NCBI RefSeq assembly: GCF_000423285.1
Contig: NZ_AUHR01000004.1
Span: 62,001-126,000, forward strand
Length of the DNA: 64,000 bases
Source: Laribacter hongkongensis DSM 14985
Lineage (GTDB): Bacteria > Pseudomonadota > Gammaproteobacteria > Burkholderiales > Aquaspirillaceae
Direction: 5' to 3'
Below, one piece after another: positions 18,155 through 26,952 of this stretch. Under the pieces are notes generated by a model. That model worked only from the letters and a program-made list of their open reading frames with translations. It was not told the DNA's origin and ran no database searches. Both the position numbers and the translations under genes were made by a program. The first letter of the stretch is position 1. Each line of letters starts with the position of its first letter.

Positions 18155-18585
18155 CACGCAAGCAGATGCAACGCTGGTTCTGGATTGCCCTGGCACTGGT
18201 CGTGCTGGGCGTGTTCAAGCTCGGGGTGCTGTGGTACGGCTGGGCCGGCGAGGCGAAACCGGCCACTGCCGAAATGCTGACCTGCCCGGATACGGCTCGT
18301 GTCTGCCAACTGGGTGACAGCGGTGCCAGCCTGCGCTTCGCCACGCCACCCGTGCACGGCAAGCCATTCGAAATCGAAGTCAGCGGTACCGGCGAAACAC
18401 CGATGGCGCGTTTTGAAATGCCCGGCATGGACATGGGCGTACCGCCTTATCGGCTGATCCCTGCCGGAGACCGGCGCTGGACCGCCAGGGTCATGCTGCC
18501 GGTGTGTGCCAGCGGCGCGCGCGACTGGGACATGCGGGTGGATGTGGGCAGCAAGGCCTACGTCCTGCGCTTTACCGCCCGGTAA
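18151..18585 (+). CDS. Membrane-anchored protein with Met-rich periplasmic domain (YtkA/FixH-like?)
   Basis: This protein has 144 residues, one N-terminal transmembrane helix ([20 protein letters not shown]) and a periplasmic domain. The segment [20 protein letters not shown] recalls YtkA/FixH-type domains, in which a Met-rich strand precedes an R-Y-like turn; the match is by eye only. Three Cys are in the periplasmic part ([17 protein letters not shown]). I chose the ATG at 18151: it overlaps the Nudix stop as ATGA and has GGGGAG seven bases upstream, better placed than for the ATG at 18145. Its stop is one base from the convergent fdxA stop. Confidence 0.72.
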   Translation: MTRKQMQRWFWIALALVVLGVFKLGVLWYGWAGEAKPATAEMLTCPDTARVCQLGDSGASLRFATPPVHGKPFEIEVSGTGETPMARFEMPGMDMGVPPYRLIPAGDRRWTARVMLPVCASGARDWDMRVDVGSKAYVLRFTAR

Positions 18586-18586
18586 G

Positions 18587-18925
18587 TCAGGCGCCGTTGC
18601 GGTCGAGCTCCTGGCGCTTGTCCAGCACCCGTGCCCAGTCGTCGGCATCGTCCGGCGGCAGCCTGGCCATGGTGATGGGGCGCCACTCCGGATGGGCCGC
18701 CAGCTCGGCATTCAGCGCGATGAAATCCTGCTGGTCGGGCGGTACGTCGTCATCGGCATAGATGGCACCGACCGGACACTCGGCCACGCACAGCACGCAG
18801 TCGATGCATTCACGCGGGTCGATGACCAGGAAATTGGGGCCTTCGCGAAAGCAGTCCACCGGACACACCTCGACGCAGTCGGTGTATTTGCAGCGGATGC
18901 AGGCTTCAGTGACGACGTGGGTCAT
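18587..18925 (-). CDS. fdxA: 7Fe ferredoxin FdxA
   Basis: This small cytosolic electron carrier has 112 residues. The N-terminal half carries the Cys pattern of the [3Fe-4S]/[4Fe-4S] ferredoxins: [17 protein letters not shown] (Cys 9-25) and [12 protein letters not shown] (Cys 40-50). The C-terminal tail, ending in an acidic region ([14 protein letters not shown]), is typical of the FdxA family. AAGGA lies 8 bases before the ATG. It diverges from gluQ with a 60-base gap and converges on the upstream gene with a single base between the stops. Confidence 0.95.
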   Translation of the reverse strand: MTHVVTEACIRCKYTDCVEVCPVDCFREGPNFLVIDPRECIDCVLCVAECPVGAIYADDDVPPDQQDFIALNAELAAHPEWRPITMARLPPDDADDWARVLDKRQELDRNGA

Positions 18926-18985
18926 GGCGGCTATCCTTGCGCTGACGTTCCAGCCTCCATTCTAGAAACTCCATACCGTTTAGCC

Positions 18986-19900
18986 GTGACTTCCGTTCCT
19001 GTCCGCCGCTACCGCGGCCGTTTTGCTCCCAGTCCGACCGGCCTGCTGCATGCAGGCTCCCTGCTGACCGCCGTGGCCAGCTGTCTGGATGCCCGCCGCC
19101 ACGGCGGCGAATGGTGGCTGCGGATCGAAGACCTCGACCCGCCGCGCGAAATGCCCGGTGCCAGCAGCCGGATCCTCGCCACGCTTGAAGCCTTCGGTTT
19201 TGAATGGGATGGCGAACTGGTCTACCAGCACGATAGGCACGAGCGGTACGCCGCAGCGCTGGAGCGCCTGATCGCTGCCGGTGTCGCCTATCCCTGTGCC
19301 TGTACCCGCAAGGACATTGCCCGCGCGGCCGTGCGCGGCATTGACGGCCCGGTCTATCCCGGCACCTGCCGCCACGGCTTGCCGGCCGGGCAGGCTGCCC
19401 GTGCCTGGCGCCTGCGGGTGCCAGCCGGTCCGGTGCGTTTCGTCGACCGCATCGTGGGGGAGCAGGTGCAGGACGTTGCCCGTGATGTCGGCGATTTCGT
19501 GTTGCGGCGGGCAGACGGCCTGTGGGCCTACCAGCTGGCGGTGGTGGTCGACGATGCCGACCAGGGCATGACCGACATCGTGCGCGGCGCCGACCTGCTG
19601 GATTCCACGCCACGGCAGATCGTGCTGATGCACGCACTGGGCGTGCCGGTGCCGCGCCACGCCCATGTGCCGCTGGTGGTGAATGCAGCGGGTGAAAAAC
19701 TGTCCAAGCAGACGCTGGCGCCGGCCATCTGCGCCGACCATGCCGCCGACGAGCTGCTGCTGGCGCTCAGGCGGCTGAACCAGCCTGTTCCCGGTAGTCG
19801 CTGGCCGCTGGCCGAACTGTGGGCCTGGGCGCGCGAGCACTTTGACTTCGGGCGCATCGGCACCCGTCCCGTGACGGCAGCCGGGCCGGAGGCCGGGTAG
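18986..19900 (+). CDS. gluQ: Glutamyl-Q tRNA(Asp) synthetase (GluQ)
   Basis: GluQ attaches glutamate to queuosine in tRNA(Asp). It is a truncated GluRS catalytic domain, 304 residues here, lacking the anticodon-binding half as expected. The class I signature [12 protein letters not shown] is at 14-25, the zinc site is CACTRKD...YPGTC, and the KMSKS equivalent is EKLSKQT near 236. The frame is open far upstream, but only the GTG at 18986 gives a family-like N-terminus ([18 protein letters not shown]). The Shine-Dalgarno is weak. Confidence 0.92.
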   Translation: MTSVPVRRYRGRFAPSPTGLLHAGSLLTAVASCLDARRHGGEWWLRIEDLDPPREMPGASSRILATLEAFGFEWDGELVYQHDRHERYAAALERLIAAGVAYPCACTRKDIARAAVRGIDGPVYPGTCRHGLPAGQAARAWRLRVPAGPVRFVDRIVGEQVQDVARDVGDFVLRRADGLWAYQLAVVVDDADQGMTDIVRGADLLDSTPRQIVLMHALGVPVPRHAHVPLVVNAAGEKLSKQTLAPAICADHAADELLLALRRLNQPVPGSRWPLAELWAWAREHFDFGRIGTRPVTAAGPEAG

Positions 19901-20481
19901 TTTTCCGGCCTGCCCGGTGCGGCAAGCATGCAAGCTGCTGCGGGCCTTGTGGATGTTGCCGTTGGTGCCGTGAAGCCCGGAGCTGCCTGCGGTAGCAACC
20001 GGATGTGCGAGACCGCAAACCGGGGGTTTCAGGGCGGTGAACTGGCGCATGGAAAGTCATCCCGATGCCTTCCGCACCAGCCAAACGTACCGGCATGGCA
20101 TAGCGGGGGCAGACGCTGGCCAGATCAGCCGGTAGCTTCCTGATGGTGGCAGGCAGACCCTGACAGGGCATTTTCCTGCGGATGCTGTAAACGGCATCAG
20201 GGCCGGAGCAGGACAGGCATGGTTGCCGGATTCCCCGGCTGCGGACCGCGCGGAAACCGGGCCAGGTAACCGGCTGGCTTCTGAGCCGGAGTACGGCAGG
20301 TGCCGATGCCGGACGGGCCGGGATTGCCGGGCTGGCTCGCCGCGGTTTTCCGGTGTGCTTGTGCACGGCCTGTCGGCGGGACGGTAGCCGGGTGCGGTGA
20401 GCAAACTCCGGGGCGAACGCTGGCCGGATCCTGGTCAGGCATGCTCCGGCGTGTAGAGAAAATAGGTTGTTCTCAAGCCTC
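19901..20481. other. Non-coding gap, no gene seen
   Basis: This is 581 bases between gluQ and the end of rsmJ. Open frames here are Arg/Pro/Ser-rich and have no ribosome binding site. There is an imperfect hairpin near 20270-20289 (CCGGCT / AGCCGG). I see no tRNA, insertion sequence or obvious gene remnant. It could be decayed sequence or hold a small RNA that cannot be recognised by eye. Confidence 0.4.
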
Positions 20482-21252
20482 TCAGGCGCTGGCGGATGGC
20501 AGCGGGGCGTAGAGGTCGAAGCGGGTACTTTTGCCCACTTGCTGGCCGGCGGGTTTTTCACCGGTCAACAGCGCACCCAGCCGCGGGCGCTTGACCACCA
20601 CCCGCTTGCCGGCAACCTGCCGCGCCACCAGCAACAGGCGGCCGGCATCCAGATCGTCCCCCACCACGACCTGAAACGCCTGCATCTCTTTTTTGGCCGC
20701 GGCGGACTTGCCGGTATCGGGAAACATCGGGTCCAGGTAGACAACGTCCACACTGCCGGCCGGCTGCTGTGCCAGCCAGTCGGCGGCATCGGCAAACACC
20801 AGCTGCATGCGGGCGGCAATCTCGTGCGTGGCAGGGTCCAGCCGGGCGCGGGCGAGTGCATCGTCGAGCAGGGCCGCCGCCACGGGCGAGCGCTCGACCA
20901 GCGTGACCCGACAGCCCAGGCTGGCCATCACGAAAGCATCGCGGCCCAGTCCGGCGGTGGCGTCGACCACCTGCGGACGCTGGCTGCCCTTCAGGCCGAT
21001 GGCGCGGGCGACCGGCTGCCCGGCACCGCCGCCGAATTCGCGCCGGTGCCGGGCAGCGCCACCGACAAAATCGGACGTCACCGCACCGTGGTGCGGGCTT
21101 TCCAGCCCCAGTACGCCTGCGCGCCAGGCCAGCCAGTAGCCTTCGCCCGGCGGCGTCGCCAGGCACGGCAGGCCGTAACCGGCGGCAAAGTGCTCCAGCG
21201 TGGCGGGGGAAACGTCGGGCGTGGCGAGCAAACCGTGAAACATGGCAACCAT
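20482..21252 (-). CDS. rsmJ: 16S rRNA m2G1516 methyltransferase (RsmJ)
   Basis: RsmJ methylates N2 of G1516 in 16S rRNA. The 256-residue protein carries FVGGAARHRREFGGG near residue 68, the SAM-binding motif VVDATAGLGRDAFVMASLG and the catalytic-type VYLDPMFP, followed by KKEMQAF and KRVVVKRPRLGALL, all as in the family. Three starts are possible: GTG at 21270, ATG at 21252 and ATG at 21243; none has a strong Shine-Dalgarno, so the N-terminus is uncertain by about ten residues. It diverges from comEC with about 107 bases between. Confidence 0.93.
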   Translation of the reverse strand: MVAMFHGLLATPDVSPATLEHFAAGYGLPCLATPPGEGYWLAWRAGVLGLESPHHGAVTSDFVGGAARHRREFGGGAGQPVARAIGLKGSQRPQVVDATAGLGRDAFVMASLGCRVTLVERSPVAAALLDDALARARLDPATHEIAARMQLVFADAADWLAQQPAGSVDVVYLDPMFPDTGKSAAAKKEMQAFQVVVGDDLDAGRLLLVARQVAGKRVVVKRPRLGALLTGEKPAGQQVGKSTRFDLYAPLPSASA

Positions 21253-21359
21253 TAATCGGGGCAAAGGCACATTGTCGGCGCTGGACCGCTAGCGCGAAAG
21301 CCCGCGCGGAAAAATCATTTCATGCAAAATGAATATTTGTCTTCCGGGGCGTTGCCTTC

Positions 21360-23624
21360 ATGCCTGTCCTTGCCTGGCTGGTCGCGGGCCTGATGCTGCC
21401 GCCCCATCTGCCTGTCTCCCTGCCGGTACACGGGGTCGCCGCCGGCGTGATCCTGCTGGGATGCTGGGCCGGCGTGCGCGGCCGCTGGCCCGCCTGGGGC
21501 TGGCTGTGCCTGGGTGTACTGTGGAGCGTCTGGCGGCTGGACCTGCGTCTGGCCGAACAGCTGCCGCCCGCGCAGGAAATGCAGCCCGTGACGGCACAAT
21601 TCACCATTCGCGGACTGCCGCAAGTGGACGGTATGGGCCGGGTGCAGGTGGTGGCTGCCGTCGAGGCGGTGCCGGAAGGCTTCTCTTTGCCGTCACGGAT
21701 ACAGGTCCGCCTGCCGGTCGAGCCGTCGGCCGATCTGGCCGGCAGCCGCTGGCAGGCAGAGTTGCGCTGCCAGCGACTGCACGCGCTGGCCAATCCGTAC
21801 GCTTTCGACATGGAAGGCTGGCTGATGGCGCAGGGCTGGCTGGCGCGTTGCCAGGCCCGTTCGCCCGAACGCCTTTCAACCCCGTGGCAGGACGTGTCCG
21901 CCCGGATCGACCGCTGGCGCGCGCATCAGGCCGGGCGCATCCGGACGGTGGCCGGTACCGAGGCCGGAGCCGGACTGCTGGCGGCCCTGACCATTGGCGA
22001 CACGCGCGCCATCACGCCGGAACAATGGCAATGGCTGGCCCGGACCGGCACCACCCACGTGGTCAGCATTTCCGGCCTGCACTTGGCACTGCTGGCCGGC
22101 ACCCTGACCGGACTGGCCGGCTGGCTGGTGCGTCGCCGCACCTGGCGGGGCCGTTCGCTGCGGCCGCTGGCGGCCTGGGCCGGACTGGCCGGCGCGGCAG
22201 GCTATGCCCTGCTGGCCGGCAGTTCGGTACCGACCCTGCGCGCCCTTTACATGCTGGCAGCCGGTTGCTGGGCCTTGCAGCAGCGCCGGCGCTGGCCGAT
22301 GCGTCAGGTGTGGTTGCTGGCCTTGCTGGCCGTGTTGCTGCCGGACCCGTGGGCGGCAACACAGGCCGGATTCTGGCTGTCCTTCGGGCTGGTGGCGGCC
22401 CTGCTGGCCGTCGGCAGCGGTCGTCCGGGTGCATGGCGCGGCATGGCTGCCGTCGCCGGAGCCCAGCTGGCGATCGCGGCTGCTTCGGTGCCCCTGCTGC
22501 TGGCCTGGTTCGGCAGCCTGCCGCTGCTGTCGCCACTGGCCAACCTGTACGCCGCACCGGTGCTGGGCGGTGCGCTGACGCTGGCCTCGTTGCTGGTGCT
22601 GCTGCAACCGTTCGATGCGCCCTTGCAACTGGTCGCCTGGTTGCTGGGGCTGGCGCTGGAGCCCCTGCGCTGGCTGGCTGCCGGTCCGCAATGGCAGATT
22701 CCGGCACCGGCCGGCTGGGCCGTGGTGCTGGCCTTGCTCGGCAGCGTGCTGATGGTGCTGCCGTCGTGGTCGTTGCGCGGACTGGCAGCCTGCCTGTGGC
22801 TGCCGTTGCTCTGGCCGGTGACGGAGCGCCCGGCTGCGGGCGAAGTCTGGCTGACCGTGCTGGACATCGGCCAGGGTCTGAGCGTGGTGGTGGAAACCGC
22901 CAGTCATACGCTGGTGTACGACGTCGGTCCGGGCGGGCCGTCCGGTGCCACCGCCAGCCGCACGCTGCTGCCGTATCTGGCCGGACGGGGGGTACGTTCG
23001 CCGGACCGGGTCATGCTGTCGCACGACGACAGCGATCATGCCGGCGGCTGGGCCGTGCTGGCACCGCTGTGGCCGGATGCCGGACGCTGGAGCAGCCGGC
23101 CCGGGCGCTGGCCGGGGCAGGGATTTGCCGCTTGCCGCCAGGGACAGCGCTGGACGTGGGACGGGGTGGAATTCCGCGTGCTGTGGCCGTCTGCAGGGAT
23201 AGCGGAAAGTGCCAGCGACAACAATGCCAGTTGCGTGCTGAAGGTCACGAGCCGGCAGGGGCGCTCGATGCTGCTGACCGGGGATCTGGAACAGGCGGGC
23301 GAGGCGGAACTGCTGGGCGAACCGGCGTTGTCCAGCGACGTCCTGCTGGTGGGGCATCACGGCAGCCGCACGTCATCGGGGATGGCATTCCTGCAAGCCG
23401 TGGGCGCGCAGGCGGCGATTGTCAGCGCCGGCTACCGCAACCGTTACCGGCACCCGCAGCGCCAGGTCTGGGAACGTCTGCGGGAGGCGGGCATGCAGCG
23501 CTGGCGTACCGACTGGCAGGGGGCCATCCGTGTGCAGCTGCACGACCAGGTGGCCGTGTCCGGCTGGCGCGGGCAGCGGCCGCGCTATTGGGATCCGGGC
23601 TGGCGCGATGAGCCGCTCCGGTGA
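21360..23624 (+). CDS. comEC: DNA internalisation competence protein ComEC/Rec2
   Basis: ComEC forms the inner-membrane channel for single-stranded DNA uptake in natural transformation. The 754-residue protein has an N-terminal DUF4131-like part, a central Competence domain of many membrane helices (about 200-470, with VVSISGLHLALLAGTLTG), and a C-terminal metallo-beta-lactamase-like domain. That domain starts VLDIGQGLSVVV near 499 and has LSHDDSDHAGG near 553 and VGHHGSRTSSG near 664. The pilD gene elsewhere in the window fits type IV pilus-linked uptake. The ATG at 21360 is the chosen start. Confidence 0.95.
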   Translation: MPVLAWLVAGLMLPPHLPVSLPVHGVAAGVILLGCWAGVRGRWPAWGWLCLGVLWSVWRLDLRLAEQLPPAQEMQPVTAQFTIRGLPQVDGMGRVQVVAAVEAVPEGFSLPSRIQVRLPVEPSADLAGSRWQAELRCQRLHALANPYAFDMEGWLMAQGWLARCQARSPERLSTPWQDVSARIDRWRAHQAGRIRTVAGTEAGAGLLAALTIGDTRAITPEQWQWLARTGTTHVVSISGLHLALLAGTLTGLAGWLVRRRTWRGRSLRPLAAWAGLAGAAGYALLAGSSVPTLRALYMLAAGCWALQQRRRWPMRQVWLLALLAVLLPDPWAATQAGFWLSFGLVAALLAVGSGRPGAWRGMAAVAGAQLAIAAASVPLLLAWFGSLPLLSPLANLYAAPVLGGALTLASLLVLLQPFDAPLQLVAWLLGLALEPLRWLAAGPQWQIPAPAGWAVVLALLGSVLMVLPSWSLRGLAACLWLPLLWPVTERPAAGEVWLTVLDIGQGLSVVVETASHTLVYDVGPGGPSGATASRTLLPYLAGRGVRSPDRVMLSHDDSDHAGGWAVLAPLWPDAGRWSSRPGRWPGQGFAACRQGQRWTWDGVEFRVLWPSAGIAESASDNNASCVLKVTSRQGRSMLLTGDLEQAGEAELLGEPALSSDVLLVGHHGSRTSSGMAFLQAVGAQAAIVSAGYRNRYRHPQRQVWERLREAGMQRWRTDWQGAIRVQLHDQVAVSGWRGQRPRYWDPGWRDEPLR

Positions 23625-24109
23625 GGCAGCAACCGGCCGGACCGGGCGATGCCGAACCCCAGCCGGATTCCGGAGGGCTCCGGCCCGCACCGTGAAAGGC
23701 CGTGCCGGACCTGCGAGTCCGGGTCCGGCAGGCAACATGCCCGGCTTCTGCCCGGTCGCTGGTGCGGCTGGTCCTGATGTGCGGCAGTGATGTCCATGCC
23801 AGCCCGCCACCGAACTGCGAGCCGGGCAGCCGGGGCAACTGCGCTAGATGAGCTGCGGGTACAGGCCTGCGTGGGGCGGCAGCACGGGTCACATCCGGCG
23901 GGAAAGCAGCCGGCAATCGGCAGGTATAGGCTGCCGTACGGGAGAAAGAGATCCAGGCACGAATACGGGCAGTCCGGTCCGGAGACGGCTGCCTGTGCGG
24001 CGTTCCGTTGCCATGGCGGCAAGCCGGCCGGAGCGGAGCTTGCACGGGGAGGCCGGCGATTCCGCAGGACGGCGCGGGCAGGTGTCCTGCCCGTCGAGGT
24101 CCGTACTCC
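23625..24109. other. Non-coding gap with hairpins downstream of comEC
   Basis: No gene is supported in these 485 bases. Bases 23703-23730 form a perfect 9-bp stem TGCCGGACC / GGTCCGGCA around a 10-base loop that can itself pair in part. Bases 24075-24093 form another (CGGGCAGG / CCTGCCCG, loop TGT). The first is on the comEC side and the second on the side of the convergent antiporter gene. Neither has a T-tract, so they are candidate factor-dependent ends rather than classic terminators. Confidence 0.4.
24075..24093 (-). terminator. Hairpin after the antiporter gene
   Basis: An 8-bp perfect stem with a 3-base loop lies 17 bases beyond the stop of the antiporter gene. No T-run follows on the minus strand, so confidence as a terminator is limited. 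Confidence 0.4.
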
Positions 24110-25420
24110 TTACAGCACCATGGCGGCGATCCAGCCGGCCACCAGCAGCGGCAGGTTGTAGTGCAGGAAGGTCGGCACCACGGTGTCCCAGATGTGGTTG
24201 TGCTGGCCGTCCACGTTCAGACCGGCGGTCGGGCCGAGGGTGGAGTCCGACGCCGGGCTGCCGGCATCACCCAGGGCGCCGGCCGTGCCGACGAGGCTGA
24301 CGATGGCCAGCGGCCCAAAGCCCATTTCGATGGCCAGCGGCACGTAGATGGCGGCGAGGATCGGGATGGTTGAAAACGACGAGCCGATGCCCATGGTGAC
24401 CAGCAGGCCGACCAGCAGCATCAGCAGTGCAGCCAGGGGCTTGCTGTGGCCGATGGCGTCGGCAGAGGTCTGCACCAGTGCACCGATTTCGCCGGTGGCC
24501 TTCAGTACTTCGGCAAAACCGGCAGCGGCGATCATCACCAGTCCGATGGTGGCCATCATTTTCATGCCGTCGCTGAAGATGCTGTCGGCTTCGCGCCATT
24601 TGACCACGCCGCCCAGCACGAATACCAGAAAGCCGGCCAGTGCGCCGATCAGCATCGAATCAACCGACAGCTGCACGGCGAAGGCAATGGCCACGGCAAT
24701 GACCGATACCCAGATGGAACGTGACGAATACGCCACGGATTCACGCTCGACGTCGCTGATCTGTGCAAGGTCGTAATCGCGCGGCTTGCGGTAGCTGACA
24801 AACAGCGCGATCAGCAGGCCGGCAATCATGCCCAGGGCCGGAATCAGCATGGCGTGGCTGGCATGGATGCCGGAGGTGTCCAGTCCGGCTTTGGCGACAT
24901 TGCTCATCAGGATTTGATTCAGATAGATTTCGCCGAATCCGATTGGCATAGTCATGTACGGCGTAATCAGGCCGAAGGTCAGCACGCAGGCCACTGCCCG
25001 GCGGTCCAGCCGCAATTTGGCCAGCACGAACAGCAGGGGCGGTACAACCAGGGGAATGAAGGCAATGTGGATGGGCAGGATGTTTTGCGACGATATGGCC
25101 ATCAGGACCAGGGCGCCGAGCACGGCCCACTTGAGCAGTGTGCCTTGTCCGCGTTGCACCATCGCCAGCAGCTTGTCAGCCAGCGCATGCGGCAGGCCCG
25201 ACTGCGCCAGTGCCAGTGCGAAGGCACCGAGCAGGGCATATGACAAGGCCACGCCAGCCCCGCCGCCAATGCCGGCATTGAAGGCCTTGAGGGTGACGGC
25301 CATGTCGAGTCCGCCGGCCAATCCGCCGGCCACGCTCGCCACGATCAGGGATATCACCACGTTCACCCGGGCCAGCGAGAGCCCGAGCATGAGAACGACA
25401 GCCAGTAAAACAGCGTTCAT
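24110..25420 (-). CDS. NhaC/YuiF-type Na+/H+ antiporter family protein
   Basis: This 436-residue inner-membrane transporter has about eleven hydrophobic helices. Family-typical segments include SSQNILPIHIAFIPLVVPPL, FGLITPYMTMPIGFGEIYLN and the C-terminal GALGDAGSPASDSTLGPTAG followed by VDGQHNHIWDTVVPTFLHYN. These belong to the Na_H_antiport_2/NhaC superfamily, where some members move amino acids rather than sodium; the substrate cannot be told from sequence. It diverges from the pseudopilin pair across 58 bases. Confidence 0.85.
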   Translation of the reverse strand: MNAVLLAVVLMLGLSLARVNVVISLIVASVAGGLAGGLDMAVTLKAFNAGIGGGAGVALSYALLGAFALALAQSGLPHALADKLLAMVQRGQGTLLKWAVLGALVLMAISSQNILPIHIAFIPLVVPPLLFVLAKLRLDRRAVACVLTFGLITPYMTMPIGFGEIYLNQILMSNVAKAGLDTSGIHASHAMLIPALGMIAGLLIALFVSYRKPRDYDLAQISDVERESVAYSSRSIWVSVIAVAIAFAVQLSVDSMLIGALAGFLVFVLGGVVKWREADSIFSDGMKMMATIGLVMIAAAGFAEVLKATGEIGALVQTSADAIGHSKPLAALLMLLVGLLVTMGIGSSFSTIPILAAIYVPLAIEMGFGPLAIVSLVGTAGALGDAGSPASDSTLGPTAGLNVDGQHNHIWDTVVPTFLHYNLPLLVAGWIAAMVL

Positions 25421-25478
25421 GACAAAAGAAAATCCTGTGCAAAAGGTTATTTTTCAAGACGAAATTCAGTTTTCAGGC

Positions 25479-26948
25479 ATGTTAAAGGGATTTTCTGTTT
25501 CTGTCGCCGCAGGCCCGCAACGGGGAATGGCGTTTTTGACCGTGCTTGTTCCCTTGTTGCTGCTGTTGCTGGTCTTGCCGTTCATCGGGCAACTGAAAGA
25601 GGGCTACCGGCAGATGCGGCTGCAACGCCAGGCTGATCTGGGTACGGCCAAGCAGGTGGCGCTGGCGTGGATCGGTGGTGGCATCAGCCGCGAGGATGAC
25701 CGGTTGCCGGCCGGTCTGGACTGGCCGGCCGGCCAGGCGGGCGCCTGGCAGACGCGGGCATGGCCGATGCACAAGGGGCAGTTGCGGCCTCCGTATCTGG
25801 GCGGTGGAACCGATGCCGGCAACCAGCAGGTCGGGGAGGCCGCACCGCTGTTCAGCGTGGCCAACGGCCAGTTTTGCGGCGGGGTTTTTCCGTTTGCCGA
25901 CTCCGGGCTGACGCCTTATGTCCCAAGTGGCAACGGCATCTGGCTGTTTGCTTCCAGCCGCCTCTTTACCACCGGCAACGCCTGCCGGAACGGCAGCGTG
26001 CAGATTTGCCCGCTGACGGCGGCAGATCTGGAAAACCGGGACCTGTTCCCGGCCGTACTGCTGGAGGGCGAGCCTGCGGCGACCGAGCCATCCCGTGACA
26101 TCCTCGGGCTGCTGGTGCGGGACCGGATGCCGGCCGGATTTTCGCAACTGCTGAACACGGGCGCCGCAACGGCGGATAACGCCTATCCGGGGTGGGCAAA
26201 GCCGTTGGCCGGCGCTTCGCCCGGAAGCCGCGGCACGCTGGCCAATTGCATCGATACCAGCCGGCCGGTGGCGCTGACCCGCAGTGCAGCGGCTGGTTCT
26301 GCCACGTCGTCCGTAGCCTACGTGACCCTGACCCGCCGCGAGCTGCAACTGGCCTTGCTGCCGGTCCTGCAACAGGTCGCGGGGCTGGGGGTGCTGCTGG
26401 GATCGGTGCGGTCGACACCGGTCGGGATGCAGTTGCCGGGTGATGATGCACTGGTGCAGGACTGGCAGCAGCTGGACGGCAGGGCATGCCTGACGGACCG
26501 GTTCGTGACGGCCTGGCAGGTGGCGTTCGGGCAGGAGCCCGGGGTCAAGTCCGGCTGCGACAGTCCTGATTCTGCGCTTTCCACCCTGTTGCAGGCACCT
26601 CAGGACAAAACCGGAAATGGTGCCTGGCGGTTGTTGGAGACTCAGAGACAGGCCGGAAAACTGGCCGACTGGGTGTATCTCTGCACGCTCAGCCGCCGGA
26701 ATCATTTTGATGATGAAGGGATTGGCCTGTCGGTCCGGGACGTGTGCCAGCCGCTCGGCAAATGGTGGCAGCAACTGGAGAGCGTGACGCGCTACAGCGA
26801 GTCGGCACGGGATGCCGGCGGGCTGGTGTTTGAAGCGGCGCAGGGCTTGCGCTTGCAGTTCAAGGGCGGGCTGTCGGTGTTTTACCTGCGCCAGCGGGCA
26901 AGTGCCGGTGCGAACTGGGGACCGCTGACACTGTCGGCAAAGGGGTAA
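25479..26948 (+). CDS. Large pseudopilin-like/PilX-like protein of unknown function
   Basis: I do not recognise a family for this 489-residue protein. Its N-terminus (PQRG, then MAFLTVLVPLLLLLLVLPFI) looks like a prepilin leader ending in Gly followed by a hydrophobic helix, as in PilX-type minor pilins, but Thr replaces the usual Glu5. The rest is a large predicted periplasmic domain with about eight Cys (for example QFCGGVF, NACRNGSVQICPL, YLCTLSRRN), suggesting disulfides. The frame runs far upstream across the divergent antiporter gene, so I limit it to the ATG at 25479; the ATG at 25527 is the alternative and neither has a good ribosome binding site. It is followed 4 bases later by a bona fide pseudopilin gene. 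Confidence 0.7.
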   Translation: MLKGFSVSVAAGPQRGMAFLTVLVPLLLLLLVLPFIGQLKEGYRQMRLQRQADLGTAKQVALAWIGGGISREDDRLPAGLDWPAGQAGAWQTRAWPMHKGQLRPPYLGGGTDAGNQQVGEAAPLFSVANGQFCGGVFPFADSGLTPYVPSGNGIWLFASSRLFTTGNACRNGSVQICPLTAADLENRDLFPAVLLEGEPAATEPSRDILGLLVRDRMPAGFSQLLNTGAATADNAYPGWAKPLAGASPGSRGTLANCIDTSRPVALTRSAAAGSATSSVAYVTLTRRELQLALLPVLQQVAGLGVLLGSVRSTPVGMQLPGDDALVQDWQQLDGRACLTDRFVTAWQVAFGQEPGVKSGCDSPDSALSTLLQAPQDKTGNGAWRLLETQRQAGKLADWVYLCTLSRRNHFDDEGIGLSVRDVCQPLGKWWQQLESVTRYSESARDAGGLVFEAAQGLRLQFKGGLSVFYLRQRASAGANWGPLTLSAKG

Positions 26949-26952
26949 GGAC

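Noticed and set aside
19767-20561. A minus-strand frame covering the gap after gluQ
   Set aside because: It overlaps the ends of gluQ and rsmJ, is Arg/Pro/Ser-rich and has no start signal.
21329-23611. A second long plus-strand frame within comEC
   Set aside because: It overlaps comEC in another frame. The comEC frame carries all the family motifs, while this one is Gly/Arg/Ala-rich with none.
25376-25478. Upstream extension of the large pseudopilin-like gene into the antiporter gene
   Set aside because: The frame is open, but it would overlap the start of the divergent antiporter gene and bury the prepilin-like leader deep inside the protein.
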